From assembly GCA_002377855.1 (NCBI GenBank), contig DFQQ01000030.1, positions 124,001 through 188,000 of the forward strand: 64,000 bases of DNA, in the 5' to 3' direction. How positions within the stretch are numbered: the first letter of the stretch is position 1; each line of letters begins with the position of its first letter. Position numbers and translations under genes: made by a program. Positions 1 through 7,806 of the stretch are shown piece by piece. The notes under the pieces are model-generated. The model made no database searches. It saw nothing but the letters and a program-made list of their open reading frames with translations, and was not told the origin of the DNA. The DNA comes from Acidovorax delafieldii. GTDB taxonomy: Bacteria; Pseudomonadota; Gammaproteobacteria; Burkholderiales; Burkholderiaceae_C.

Positions 1-445
1 CGGCGTGCAGCTTGAAGGTGTGCTTTCCGCTGGCGCGCTCCTGAGCGATCTTGGCGTACAGCGCTTCGGCTTCAGCCACCTGATCGCGGGTGGGGCGAAA
101 GCGCACCGACATGTAGCCCACTGGCTTGCCGTTGTCCAAGATGGGCGTGACATTCGCCTCCACCCAGTAATGGTCGCCATTGGCGCGGCGGTTTTTCACG
201 ATGCCTGACCAGGGGCGACCCCGCCCGATGGTTGACCACATGTCCTTGAACGCCTCTGGCGGCATGTCCGGGTGGCGAATGAGGTTGTGCGGTTGCCCCA
301 TCAGTTCGTCGTAGCTGTACCCGCTCACCTCGGCGAACGCGGTATTGCAGTGGGTGATGCACCCACGCGCATCGGTGGTGGACACCAGCAGTTGAGATTG
401 AGGAAAGAAATACTCTTTTTGAGAGACAGGCAGGTTGGAGCGCAT
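1..445 (-). CDS. PAS-domain methyl-accepting chemotaxis protein, N-terminal part (runs off window)
   Basis: Only the first 148 or so codons are inside the window; the gene continues past base 1. Reading from the ATG at 445 gives a PAS domain of the Aer/MCP type (starts MRSNLPVSQKEYFF, then STTDARGCITHCNTAF, a GYSYDEL-x-GQPHNLIRHPDMP stretch and NGDHYWVEANVTPI). Nearly the same opening and PAS motifs occur in the next gene (678-2243), so the two are tandem paralogues. Aer-type PAS domains sense redox or energy state through a bound cofactor and signal to CheA; that role is inferred from the family, and the signalling domain itself is not visible here. Confidence 0.85.
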   Translation of the reverse strand, partial: MRSNLPVSQKEYFFPQSQLLVSTTDARGCITHCNTAFAEVSGYSYDELMGQPHNLIRHPDMPPEAFKDMWSTIGRGRPWSGIVKNRRANGDHYWVEANVTPILDNGKPVGYMSVRFRPTRDQVAEAEALYAKIAQERASGKHTFKLHA

Positions 446-557
446 GGTTGGCGAGGTCAAAAGATGCTCTACCAACAGGATGTGTTAGCAGATGCAACAA
501 CCCGCCAAGGTGCCAGAGAAAGGCCATGCACGGGCAACGGGTTTTGCCCATGCTGGT

Positions 558-583
558 CGGTTTTTGACTTGCCTCAAAAACCG
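558..583. repeat. 10-bp perfect inverted repeat between the two chemoreceptor genes
   Basis: CGGTTTTTGA, a 6-base loop CTTGCC, then TCAAAAACCG. It lies in the 232-bp space between the two chemoreceptor genes. No T-tract follows on either strand, so a classical terminator is not clear; it could be a weak terminator for the upstream receptor gene or a protein-binding dyad for the downstream one. Confidence 0.4.
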
Positions 584-677
584 GTGACGCCAGCGTTGCA
601 CAGATAAAACAATTTGCATCCGCAAGGCCTTGCCCTTGGCGTGGTTATCGGCTAGCAAGAAACATTCAGTTAAAGAT

Positions 678-2243
678 TCAAGACACTGGCATCTTAAAAA
701 CATCCACCGACAAACCCAACGAATGTGCACTGGTCTTCAAGTTCTGGGCCGAGGCAGTGGACTCTTCGACCAATGCTGCGTTCTGCTGCGTCACGGTGTC
801 CAGCTGCGTCACCGCCTCGTTCACCTGTGCAATGCCGATGGACTGCTCTTTGGTGGCCGAGCTGATCTGCTGCACCAGGGTGCTCACCCGCTGCACGGCA
901 TCGACCACACTGCCGATGGTCACCCCGGCGTGGTCCATCTGCTGGGCGCCGCTGGCGATCTGGTTGACCGTGACATGGATCAGCCCGCTGATCTCTTTGG
1001 CAGCCCCCGCGCTGCGCTGCGCCAGGGCCCGAACCTCGCCGGCCACCACGGCAAAACCACGCCCCTGTTCGCCAGCACGCGCGGCCTCCACGGCGGCGTT
1101 GAGCGCCAGCAAATTGGTCTGGAAGGCAATGCCCTCGATCAGACCGACGATCTCACTGATCTTGGCCGACGACTGCTGCATCTGCCGCATGGCCACCCCC
1201 AGCTCTTGCACCGCGCGCCCGCCACTGGCCGCCACACGGCTGCTCTGCTCGCTCTCCTGGGACACCTGGGCGGCCGTGTCGGCCGTCTGGCGCACCGTGC
1301 TGGCCAGCTCTTCCATCGACGCGGCGGTTTCCTCCAGGCTGCTGGCCTGCGACTCCGTGCGGGCAGACAGGTCATGGCTGCCTTGCGCAATTTCGGTCGC
1401 AGCCTCGGTGAAGTGGCGCACTTCAGTGCGCACGTCGCCCACCACAGCCCGCAGATTGACCTGGGTCTGCTGCAGGCGGTGCATCAGGCCCCGCAATGGC
1501 TCAGGGTAATCCGCCTGCACGGTCGATGTCAGATTGCAACCGGACAAGTTGGCCGCAAAGCGGCTGGCCTGTGCAATCCCCCGGCCTACCACGACCTGAA
1601 AGCGCCACAGCGCCAGCCCAGCCCCTAGCAGTAGCAGCGCACCCCGCGTCACGACTGCGGCAGCGCCCTGCAAGCCCAGGGCGTCGGGCGCCATGGCCAG
1701 CAGGGCCATCCACAGCAGCATCAATGCCATGCGCTGCGAAAGGGGCCACTGCGCCAAGCGCTGCCCCATCCCCCGCCACCCGGCCGGGCGCACTACGCCA
1801 GCGTGAAGATGGAAACTTGCCCGTCCTGACGCTGCCTCGGCCCGCATCTGGGCGTACAGGCCCTCGGCGGCCGCACACTCTTGCGCACTGGGCTTGGTGC
1901 GCACCGACATGTAGGCGCGGGGTTTGCCGCCTTCCATGATGGGGGTGACGTTGGCCCGAACCCAATAGTGGTCCCCGTTTTTGCGCCGGTTTTTGACGAG
2001 CCCCGTCCAGGGCTCGCCTCTCCCGATGGTGCGCCACATGTCCCTGTACGCCTCGGCGGGCATGTCCGGGTGGCGAATGACGTTGTGCGGCTGCCCGATC
2101 AGCTCCTCGTAGTGGTAGCCACTCACCCGCACAAATGCCTGATTGCAGTGCGTGATCTCGCCCTTGGTATTGGTGGTGGAGACCAGCAGCTCCTCACCAG
2201 AAAAATCGTAGTTCTGTTGCGTTACTGGCAAGTTGATGCGCAT
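678..2243 (-). CDS. PAS-domain methyl-accepting chemotaxis protein (Aer-like)
   Basis: 521 aa. The ATG at 2243 is chosen because AGAGGAG lies just upstream and because the protein then opens like its paralogue (MRINLPVTQQNYDF). Order: PAS domain about 20-125 (ITHCNQAFVRVSGYHYEEL, NGDHYWVRANVTPIM), hydrophobic stretch about 165-215 giving one or two membrane segments, then the cytoplasmic coiled coil with the highly conserved hairpin IAFQTNLLALNAAVEAARAG followed by GRGFAVVAGEVR. There is no periplasmic ligand domain and no C-terminal NWETF-type CheR/CheB tether. It is therefore likely an energy/redox taxis receptor feeding CheW-CheA. A longer in-frame start at 2297 exists but has no support. 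Confidence 0.93.
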   Translation of the reverse strand: MRINLPVTQQNYDFSGEELLVSTTNTKGEITHCNQAFVRVSGYHYEELIGQPHNVIRHPDMPAEAYRDMWRTIGRGEPWTGLVKNRRKNGDHYWVRANVTPIMEGGKPRAYMSVRTKPSAQECAAAEGLYAQMRAEAASGRASFHLHAGVVRPAGWRGMGQRLAQWPLSQRMALMLLWMALLAMAPDALGLQGAAAVVTRGALLLLGAGLALWRFQVVVGRGIAQASRFAANLSGCNLTSTVQADYPEPLRGLMHRLQQTQVNLRAVVGDVRTEVRHFTEAATEIAQGSHDLSARTESQASSLEETAASMEELASTVRQTADTAAQVSQESEQSSRVAASGGRAVQELGVAMRQMQQSSAKISEIVGLIEGIAFQTNLLALNAAVEAARAGEQGRGFAVVAGEVRALAQRSAGAAKEISGLIHVTVNQIASGAQQMDHAGVTIGSVVDAVQRVSTLVQQISSATKEQSIGIAQVNEAVTQLDTVTQQNAALVEESTASAQNLKTSAHSLGLSVDVFKMPVS

Positions 2244-2621
2244 GCGAGTCTCCTCTGACTGTATTGCGGGCCACCGGCTCCAGGCCTGCAGCACCATTGA
2301 GAGGGCTCTGTGCCGGAGGTATCCACAATCCCTTCATTTCCGCGCCAACGTGTCAGCGCATCTGGGGTGACGTCGCCCAGATTGCTGGGGTCAGTGGCAC
2401 GGCAAGAAAAGCCTGAAAGGCCGTGAGCATGTCGTGCACACGATGCCAGGCGCACAGACCTTGGCCTGCTGCGGCGCGTGCGCTGCTTGGCTCGCTGTTA
2501 ACCACACTGCCCTGCCTCGAAAAGATCTGGAAACGGGACCCCAGCACCCTCAATGTGTTACGAATTGATACTGGTCAAGTTTAACCCCTTGAGGGGGCGG
2601 TTTTCACACTGTTTTCACAAT
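2244..2621. other. 378-bp intergenic region without a recognisable gene
   Basis: Between the 3' end of dinB and the 5' end of the chemoreceptor gene, both on the minus strand. It must hold the receptor promoter, but I see no convincing sigma-70 or sigma-28 hexamers. Near dinB there is a short hairpin CCCCT-TG-AGGGG at 2585-2596 which on the minus strand is followed by TTAAACTT; this could be a weak dinB terminator. Small open frames here have no coding character. Confidence 0.5.
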
Positions 2622-4079
2622 TCAAAAAAGTGGGGTGGTGTAGATGTCAGCGTGGCGGCTTTTACGAGAGTGAGCAAGGGGGTCGATCGTCTTTTCCTGC
2701 TGCCCGGTGGGGGCATCGGGTTGCAGCGTGCCCACGCGCACGCCCAGCAGCCTCAGCCGTTGGTCCAGCGGCACACGCTTGAGGCACAGGCCAGCCGTGC
2801 GGCGAATGACCGCCGCGTCGTTGGTGGGCAGTGGCAGGGTGTGGTCGCGTGTGGCGGTCTTGAAGTCGTCGTAACGCAACTTGATACCGATGGTCTTGCC
2901 CACATACCCCTTGCGCTGCAAGTCCTGCGCCACGCGCACGCACAGGTCCGTGAAGATGCGCGACAGCTCAGCCCTGTCACGCACAGCGTGCAAGTCGCGA
3001 TCAAAAGTGGTCTCACGGCTCATGCTGACGGGCTCGCTCTCCGTCACCACCGGACTGTCATCGCGGCCCCACGACACCCGGTGCATCCAGGCGCCGGTGG
3101 ACTTGCCAAAGTGGCCCATCAACCACTGCTCGTCCTGCGCCGCCAGCTGGCCAATGGTCTCAATGCCCAGACGCGCCAGTTTTTCTCCTGCCTTGGGGCC
3201 GATGCCATTGATCTTGCGCACGTGCAAGGGCCAGATTTTTTCCTGCAGGTCTTCCTCGTAGACGATGGAAATGCCGTTGGGCTTGTTGAACTCGCTCGCC
3301 ATCTTGGCCAGCAGGCGGTTGGGCGCCACGCCGATGGAACAGGTCAGACCAGTCTTCTCGAAAATGCTTTTCTGGATGAGCCTGGCCAACACGCGCCCGC
3401 CCTCGCGCTGGCCGCCGGGCACATTGGTGAAGTCGATGTAAACCTCGTCCACGCCGCGGTCCTGCATCACGGGGGCGATGTCGAGGATGGCGGCCTTGAA
3501 GGCGCGCGAATACTTGCGCACCTCGTCAAAGTCCACCGGCAGCACGATGGCCTGTGGACAGAGCTTGGCTGCTTTCATCATGCCCATCGCCGAGCCCACG
3601 CCAAACTGCCGCGCGGGGTAGGTGGCAGTGGTGATGACGCCCCGTCCCACGTAGTCCTTGAGCAGCGGGAAGTCCTCCACCGGAATGAAGCAGGGCTCGC
3701 GCAGCCCGGTGCCATCGGGGCTCTGCAGCAGCAAATCATCCACCTTGCGCCGCCCTCCGCCGATCACCACGGGCAGGCCCTTGAGTTGCGGGTAACGCAG
3801 CAGTTCCACCGATGCAAAGAACGCATCCATGTCCAAATGCGCAATGCGCCTGCACCCTGTGGAGGGCGGCAGCGCTTCAGGGTCAGAGGGCAAAGTGGAA
3901 GATTCAGCGTTCACGCCATCTATTTTGCGCGGAGGTAAGCCCGGCTCTAGTGCTGGGGGCTTGGGCCATCCGCTTTCCAGCGCGATGGAATCCGGTAAGG
4001 GCAACGCTACAAAGTGGCATCCCGCGCTAGGCCGGGCAGATGCAGCGTTGAGAATTGGTTTGGCAGTGATCGTACTCAC
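2622..4079 (-). CDS. dinB: DNA polymerase IV (Y-family)
   Basis: 485 aa from a GTG start at 4079. Translesion polymerase of the DinB/Pol IV type. Palm motif HLDMDAFFASVE at about 83-94, second acidic motif GVDEVYIDFTNV, fingers/thumb and little-finger regions follow (e.g. INGIGPKAGEKLARLGIETIGQL, a helix-hairpin-helix). DinB usually begins just before HLDMDAFF, so about 75 residues at the N terminus are extra and rich in Pro, Ala and Ser; an internal GTG at 3914 would leave about 25 of them. No good Shine-Dalgarno supports either start. The C terminus ends TTPLF, which could be a degenerate beta-clamp-binding tail. No LexA box was identified upstream. The gene stands alone, 160 bp downstream of hipA. 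Confidence 0.93.
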   Translation of the reverse strand: MSTITAKPILNAASARPSAGCHFVALPLPDSIALESGWPKPPALEPGLPPRKIDGVNAESSTLPSDPEALPPSTGCRRIAHLDMDAFFASVELLRYPQLKGLPVVIGGGRRKVDDLLLQSPDGTGLREPCFIPVEDFPLLKDYVGRGVITTATYPARQFGVGSAMGMMKAAKLCPQAIVLPVDFDEVRKYSRAFKAAILDIAPVMQDRGVDEVYIDFTNVPGGQREGGRVLARLIQKSIFEKTGLTCSIGVAPNRLLAKMASEFNKPNGISIVYEEDLQEKIWPLHVRKINGIGPKAGEKLARLGIETIGQLAAQDEQWLMGHFGKSTGAWMHRVSWGRDDSPVVTESEPVSMSRETTFDRDLHAVRDRAELSRIFTDLCVRVAQDLQRKGYVGKTIGIKLRYDDFKTATRDHTLPLPTNDAAVIRRTAGLCLKRVPLDQRLRLLGVRVGTLQPDAPTGQQEKTIDPLAHSRKSRHADIYTTPLF

Positions 4080-4238
4080 TCACTGCAGCGTGCCGTCACA
4101 GCGGTAGGGGCGCTCTGCACCATGGCTCCCCCTACGGCTGGCATGGAGCTAGCGCTGCCCCGCTGCTCACGAATCGAAGCGACAAACAGGGCACGCGCGC
4201 TGTGGTACGGACGTGCGGCCATCAGGCATCTTGCCGAC

Positions 4239-5501
4239 CTAGGCAAACGCCCTGCGCTGGGCCCTTAGCGCCTCACGGTCTATGCTGGCCTGCAGGATTT
4301 CCATGTCAGCGCGGCTCACGCCATGGCCTGCGAAGTGGGCTTGCCAGCCGTTCACCACGTGCACGACCTGCTGGATGAGTTCGATGGCCCGCGACCGCCG
4401 GATGCCGAATTCACTCAGCTCTGTCAGCGCGTTTTGCAGATGGGACTCGGCGCCCGCCTTGCCCACCGACATCGCCTGGTAGCCCAGGTTCTGCAACGTG
4501 GGCACCACGTCGTACGCAGGGGTCAGTTCGTAATACCCGTCCAGCCCCAGGCGCAGGCTGTGGTTGCGTTCGTGGTCGTCGGTGTTGTCCATGAGGATGT
4601 TGAACACCATACGCCTGAACAGCTCTTCGCGCTGCGCGACCTGCCCGTCCGGGTGGGCCAGGCGCAGCAGCACCGTGGCCAGGGCGCTGTAGCTCTCGGG
4701 CAGGCGCGCCGCGCGCAGCACCGTGCGGGCCGACAGGCAATGCAGCCGGTAGCCGTCCAGCCGGTCAAAGCGCTCGATGGTGAGGGCATGGCGCGCCTTG
4801 CCATGCCGGGCAGGAACGGGCAACACGCCCGTGGCCGCCACGCGGATGCCTGCTTGCGCTGCCAACGTCATGGTGGCGTGTTCAACCAGCGGCGTGTCCA
4901 CGGCGTCGTCCAGCTCGCTGAACTTGATGACGCAGGCGCCTGCGTCGGTCTGCAGCAAGGCCTTGGGCCGTGCGCCGCCCAGCGTCACGCCGGGCTGGAT
5001 GAGGCGTTGCATGTCGGCAGTGACAGGGGCCTGGGTTTGCAGGTCTTCCACGGCGGCACTCAGTTGCGCCAGATCGCGCAGCCGCGGGTAAGGGCCCAGC
5101 TGGCGGGGCACATAACGGTCAGCTGACACCGAAACCCCCAGCGCCCCAAACCGGTCGTCGCCCGCGAACAACAGCATCTCCAGAATGGACAGCCGTGCAG
5201 GCCGGTCGACATGGCGGATGATGCGCTCGCCCCAGCGGTCGGGCCGCGCGTCGTCAATGGCGCCGGGCGCGCTGCCCCGCTCGCCTGCAGTGAATTCCTG
5301 CCCCACCACCAACGGCAAATCTTCGCTGAGCGGAAAGTGCCACCAGCCGTCGGCGTACCGGAAGGTGGCGCAGTCCGCCACCAGTTGCGACAGGCGCAGT
5401 TCGCCCACCAGCGCCGGCTGTGTGGGGTTCACCAGCGCCCACACATACAGCTGGTCTTGCGGCACATAGCTGCGTGCATTGACGCTTTTTGCGGGCCTCA
5501 T
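4239..5501 (-). CDS. hipA: HipA-family serine/threonine kinase (toxin)
   Basis: 420 aa from the ATG at 5501, whose first bases overlap the hipB stop (ATGA). HipA kinases phosphorylate glutamyl-tRNA synthetase or related translation targets and cause dormancy; the target here is unknown. Visible family features: glycine-rich nucleotide loop GVTLGGARPKALL, IERFDR, the catalytic stretch FNILMDNTDDHERNHSL (Asp and Asn positions intact) and the metal-binding segment TPAYDVVPT. All key residues are present, so it should be active. A longer frame reaching 5747 only reads hipB in another frame. Translationally coupled to hipB. Confidence 0.93.
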   Translation of the reverse strand: MRPAKSVNARSYVPQDQLYVWALVNPTQPALVGELRLSQLVADCATFRYADGWWHFPLSEDLPLVVGQEFTAGERGSAPGAIDDARPDRWGERIIRHVDRPARLSILEMLLFAGDDRFGALGVSVSADRYVPRQLGPYPRLRDLAQLSAAVEDLQTQAPVTADMQRLIQPGVTLGGARPKALLQTDAGACVIKFSELDDAVDTPLVEHATMTLAAQAGIRVAATGVLPVPARHGKARHALTIERFDRLDGYRLHCLSARTVLRAARLPESYSALATVLLRLAHPDGQVAQREELFRRMVFNILMDNTDDHERNHSLRLGLDGYYELTPAYDVVPTLQNLGYQAMSVGKAGAESHLQNALTELSEFGIRRSRAIELIQQVVHVVNGWQAHFAGHGVSRADMEILQASIDREALRAQRRAFA

Positions 5502-5950
5502 TTCGATGCGGCTCCGGTGTCGGGCTGGATCAGCGCCGCCAAGCCGGCGGCCGCGTTGTTGGCAGTGCGGGGACTGGGGCTTGACGCCGCGGAGAAGGTG
5601 CCGACCAGCGCACGCGGCCGGCCGGCGCCCTGCGCCCGCCTGCGGGGGCTGCGCACCCGCGTGACCTCGCGCTCCAGCGCTGCGTGGTCGTTTTGTGGCG
5701 CAATCACGTCGGCCACCGCAGCGGCAGGGTTCACCAGCCACATGCACATCATGTAACTCGCCATGGCCACAGACGGGTCGCCCCGCTCAATGCGCGCGAT
5801 GGTGGGCTGAGAGACACCCAGCCGCCGCGCCCATTGCGCTTGTGTCTCGCCCCGCCGCTTGCGGGCGATGGCGATGTGCTGCCCCAGCAGTTCAATCTGC
5901 TGCAGGACGGCCTGCGGGTACTCGGCAGGGCTGGTATTCTGCTTTGGCAT
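5498..5950 (-). CDS. HipB-like antitoxin, XRE-family helix-turn-helix repressor
   Basis: 150 aa. A Cro/CI helix-turn-helix occupies about residues 20-60 (AQWARRLGVSQPTIARIERG). After it comes a low-complexity Ala/Arg/Ser/Pro tail of about 65 residues that E. coli HipB (88 aa) lacks; such a tail could be a protease-degradation tag, but that is inference. The stop overlaps the hipA start. No Shine-Dalgarno precedes the ATG, and a good promoter places transcription start at or next to it, so the mRNA is probably leaderless. It should bind the dyads at 5949-5994 and 6044-6088 and repress its own operon. Confidence 0.88.
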   Translation of the reverse strand: MPKQNTSPAEYPQAVLQQIELLGQHIAIARKRRGETQAQWARRLGVSQPTIARIERGDPSVAMASYMMCMWLVNPAAAVADVIAPQNDHAALEREVTRVRSPRRRAQGAGRPRALVGTFSAASSPSPRTANNAAAGLAALIQPDTGAASK

Positions 5951-5994
5951 TCATAGATGATACTTAAATTGCCATTTAAATCAAATCTATGAAT
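5949..5994. promoter_or_regulatory. Operator dyad 1 over the hipB start (nested, concentric palindromes)
   Basis: Outer perfect inverted repeat ATTCATAGAT (5949-5958) and ATCTATGAAT (5985-5994). Exactly centred inside it is a second perfect palindrome, TTAAAT-TGCC-ATTTAA (5964-5979). The left outer half-site overlaps the hipB start codon and the whole element covers the predicted promoter. Most likely a HipB binding site. Confidence 0.75.
5957..5984 (-). promoter_or_regulatory. Predicted hipBA promoter, leaderless
   Basis: On the minus strand TTGATT (-35, 5979-5984), a 16-bp spacer, and TATCAT (-10, 5957-5962). Start of transcription would fall at about 5950, i.e. at the A of the hipB ATG. 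It lies wholly inside operator dyad 1. Confidence 0.55.
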
Positions 5995-6043
5995 AGAACA
6001 CCATGTTTTTTAAGAAAAACTCCGCTCATTACCGAGTTAAAAA

Positions 6044-6088
6044 ATTCATAGAAGCAGACAATTCATCGTAGTTTGCAACTCTATGAAT
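6044..6088. promoter_or_regulatory. Operator dyad 2 upstream of hipBA
   Basis: ATTCATAGA (6044-6052) and TCTATGAAT (6080-6088). The half-sites are the same sequence and the same 36 bp apart as in dyad 1; the two dyad centres are about 94.5 bp apart, close to nine helical turns, which suits looping or wrapping. The right half-site ends three bases before the stop codon of the neighbouring ThDP enzyme gene. Confidence 0.7.
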
Positions 6089-6091
6089 AAA

Positions 6092-7777
6092 TTACTGCTT
6101 TACCAGCGCAGCGCTGCGGATACCCTGCAGCGTGCCCGTGGGCGTAATTGCCTCGGGGTCGATCAGGCAGTGCAGCACGCTGGGCAGGCCACTGGCGCGG
6201 GCACGAGCAAGCGCCGGGGCAAATTCTTCGGTCCGTTCCACCCGCTCACCATGACCGCCAAAAGCCTGGGCGTAGGCCTTGAAGTCAGGGTTCTTCAGTT
6301 GCGTGGCGCTCACCCGGCCAGGGTATTCGCGCTCCTGGTGCATGCGGATGGTGCCGTACATGGCGTTGTCCAGCAGCACCACGATGATGGGCAGCCCGTA
6401 TTGCACGGCGGTCGCAAACTCTTGCCCGTGCATCAAAAAGTCGCCATCGCCTGCAAAGATCACCACCTCACGCTGCGGCCACAGGCGCTTGCCACCCACG
6501 CCCGCAGGCAGGCCATAGCCCATGGACCCGCTGGTGGGCGCCAGCTGGCTGGCGTAGGTGGTGAACGGCCAGAAACGGTGGATCCAGGTGGCGAAGTTGC
6601 CTGCGCCGTTGCAGAAGATGGTGTCGGCGGGCAACACCTCTTTGAGGTGTTGCATCACCTCGCCCATTTGCAAGTTGCCCGGAATGCGGATGGGCGCCGG
6701 GTCGCTCCAGGCCAGGTACTCGGCGTGGGCGGCTGCGGTGTGGGCCTTCCACATGACAGGGGCCGTGGGGCGCACAGCGGCTAACGCGGCAGTGAATGCC
6801 TGCGGCGTGGCGTGAATGGCCTGCGTGGGGCGGTAGAGCTTGCCCAGTTCGTCGGCATCGGCATGCACATGCACCAGGGGCTGCGCGGGCGTGGGAATGT
6901 CGAACAGCTCGTAGCCCTGCGAGGGCACTTCCGACAAACGCCCGCCCACCACCAACACCAAGTCAGAAGCCTTGATGCGGGCCAGCAGCTTGGGGTTGAC
7001 GCCCAGCCCCAGGTCGCCGCCGTAGCAGGCATGCATGGCAGGGAACAGCATCTGGCGGCGGAACGAGCAGTACACCGGCAGCGACCAAGCCTCGGCAAAC
7101 GCCACAAACTCGCGCACCCCCTGCTCAGACCAGCGGCTGCCGCCCAGAATAGCCACGGGCTGCTTGGCTGCGCTCAGACGCCGGGCCAGCTCGGCCATCT
7201 GCCCCGCGCCAGGGTGCGTTTCGGTCACCTGATAGGGCAGCGCGTCAGCCACGGTAGCGGCTTCGGTCAGCATGTCTTCGGGCAGCGCCACCACCACGGG
7301 GCCGGGGCGGCCCGAGGTGGCGACGTGGAACGCGCGCGAGATCAGCTCGGGCACGCGCGCCGGGTCGTCAATCTGCACCACCCACTTGGCCATGGTGCCG
7401 AACACGGCGCTGTAGTCCAGCTCCTGAAACGCCTCGCGCCCCATGGCGCCACGCGCCACCTGGCCCACGAAGAGGATCATGGGGGTCGAGTCCTGGTGCG
7501 CAATGTGCACACCGGCCGACGCATTGGTGGCACCGGGCCCGCGCGTCACAAAGCAGATGCCAGGCTGGCCCGTGAGCTTGCCCTGCGCCTCGGCCATCAT
7601 GGCCGCGCCGCCTTCCTGGCGGCAGACGGTCACGCCGATCTCGGCATCGTGCAGCGCATCCAGCACGGCCAAATAGCTTTCGCCGGGCACACAAAAGAGC
7701 TGCTTCACGCCATGGGTGATGAGCTGCTGCACCAGGATCTGGCCGCCGGTGCGGGGGGTGAGAGAAGTCGTGTTCAT
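6092..7777 (-). CDS. Thiamine diphosphate-dependent enzyme (acetolactate synthase large-subunit-like)
   Basis: 561 aa. Three-domain ThDP enzyme of the acetohydroxyacid synthase / benzoylformate decarboxylase superfamily. Seen: the N-terminal pyrimidine domain with the cofactor-activating Glu in QEGGAAM (Glu55), a central domain, and the C-terminal pyrophosphate domain with GDGDF starting near residue 443 and the paired DN about 27 residues later. No partner regulatory small subunit lies nearby and the gene is last in a catabolic operon, so decarboxylation or carboligation of a 2-oxo acid made by the preceding aminotransferase is more likely than valine/isoleucine synthesis. Substrate unknown. 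It starts 29 bp after the aminotransferase gene. Confidence 0.88.
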   Translation of the reverse strand: MNTTSLTPRTGGQILVQQLITHGVKQLFCVPGESYLAVLDALHDAEIGVTVCRQEGGAAMMAEAQGKLTGQPGICFVTRGPGATNASAGVHIAHQDSTPMILFVGQVARGAMGREAFQELDYSAVFGTMAKWVVQIDDPARVPELISRAFHVATSGRPGPVVVALPEDMLTEAATVADALPYQVTETHPGAGQMAELARRLSAAKQPVAILGGSRWSEQGVREFVAFAEAWSLPVYCSFRRQMLFPAMHACYGGDLGLGVNPKLLARIKASDLVLVVGGRLSEVPSQGYELFDIPTPAQPLVHVHADADELGKLYRPTQAIHATPQAFTAALAAVRPTAPVMWKAHTAAAHAEYLAWSDPAPIRIPGNLQMGEVMQHLKEVLPADTIFCNGAGNFATWIHRFWPFTTYASQLAPTSGSMGYGLPAGVGGKRLWPQREVVIFAGDGDFLMHGQEFATAVQYGLPIIVVLLDNAMYGTIRMHQEREYPGRVSATQLKNPDFKAYAQAFGGHGERVERTEEFAPALARARASGLPSVLHCLIDPEAITPTGTLQGIRSAALVKQ

Positions 7778-7806
7778 GTCTGCGGTGACGAATCAATAAG
7801 TGGAAA

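Noticed and set aside
5949..6088. CRISPR-like direct repeats upstream of hipB
   Set aside because: Only four short half-sites in inverted pairs, no spacer-repeat periodicity and no cas genes.
6092..7777. Biosynthetic acetolactate synthase (ilvB/ilvI)
   Set aside because: No small regulatory subunit gene adjacent and the gene closes a catabolic operon; general ThDP enzyme is the safer call.
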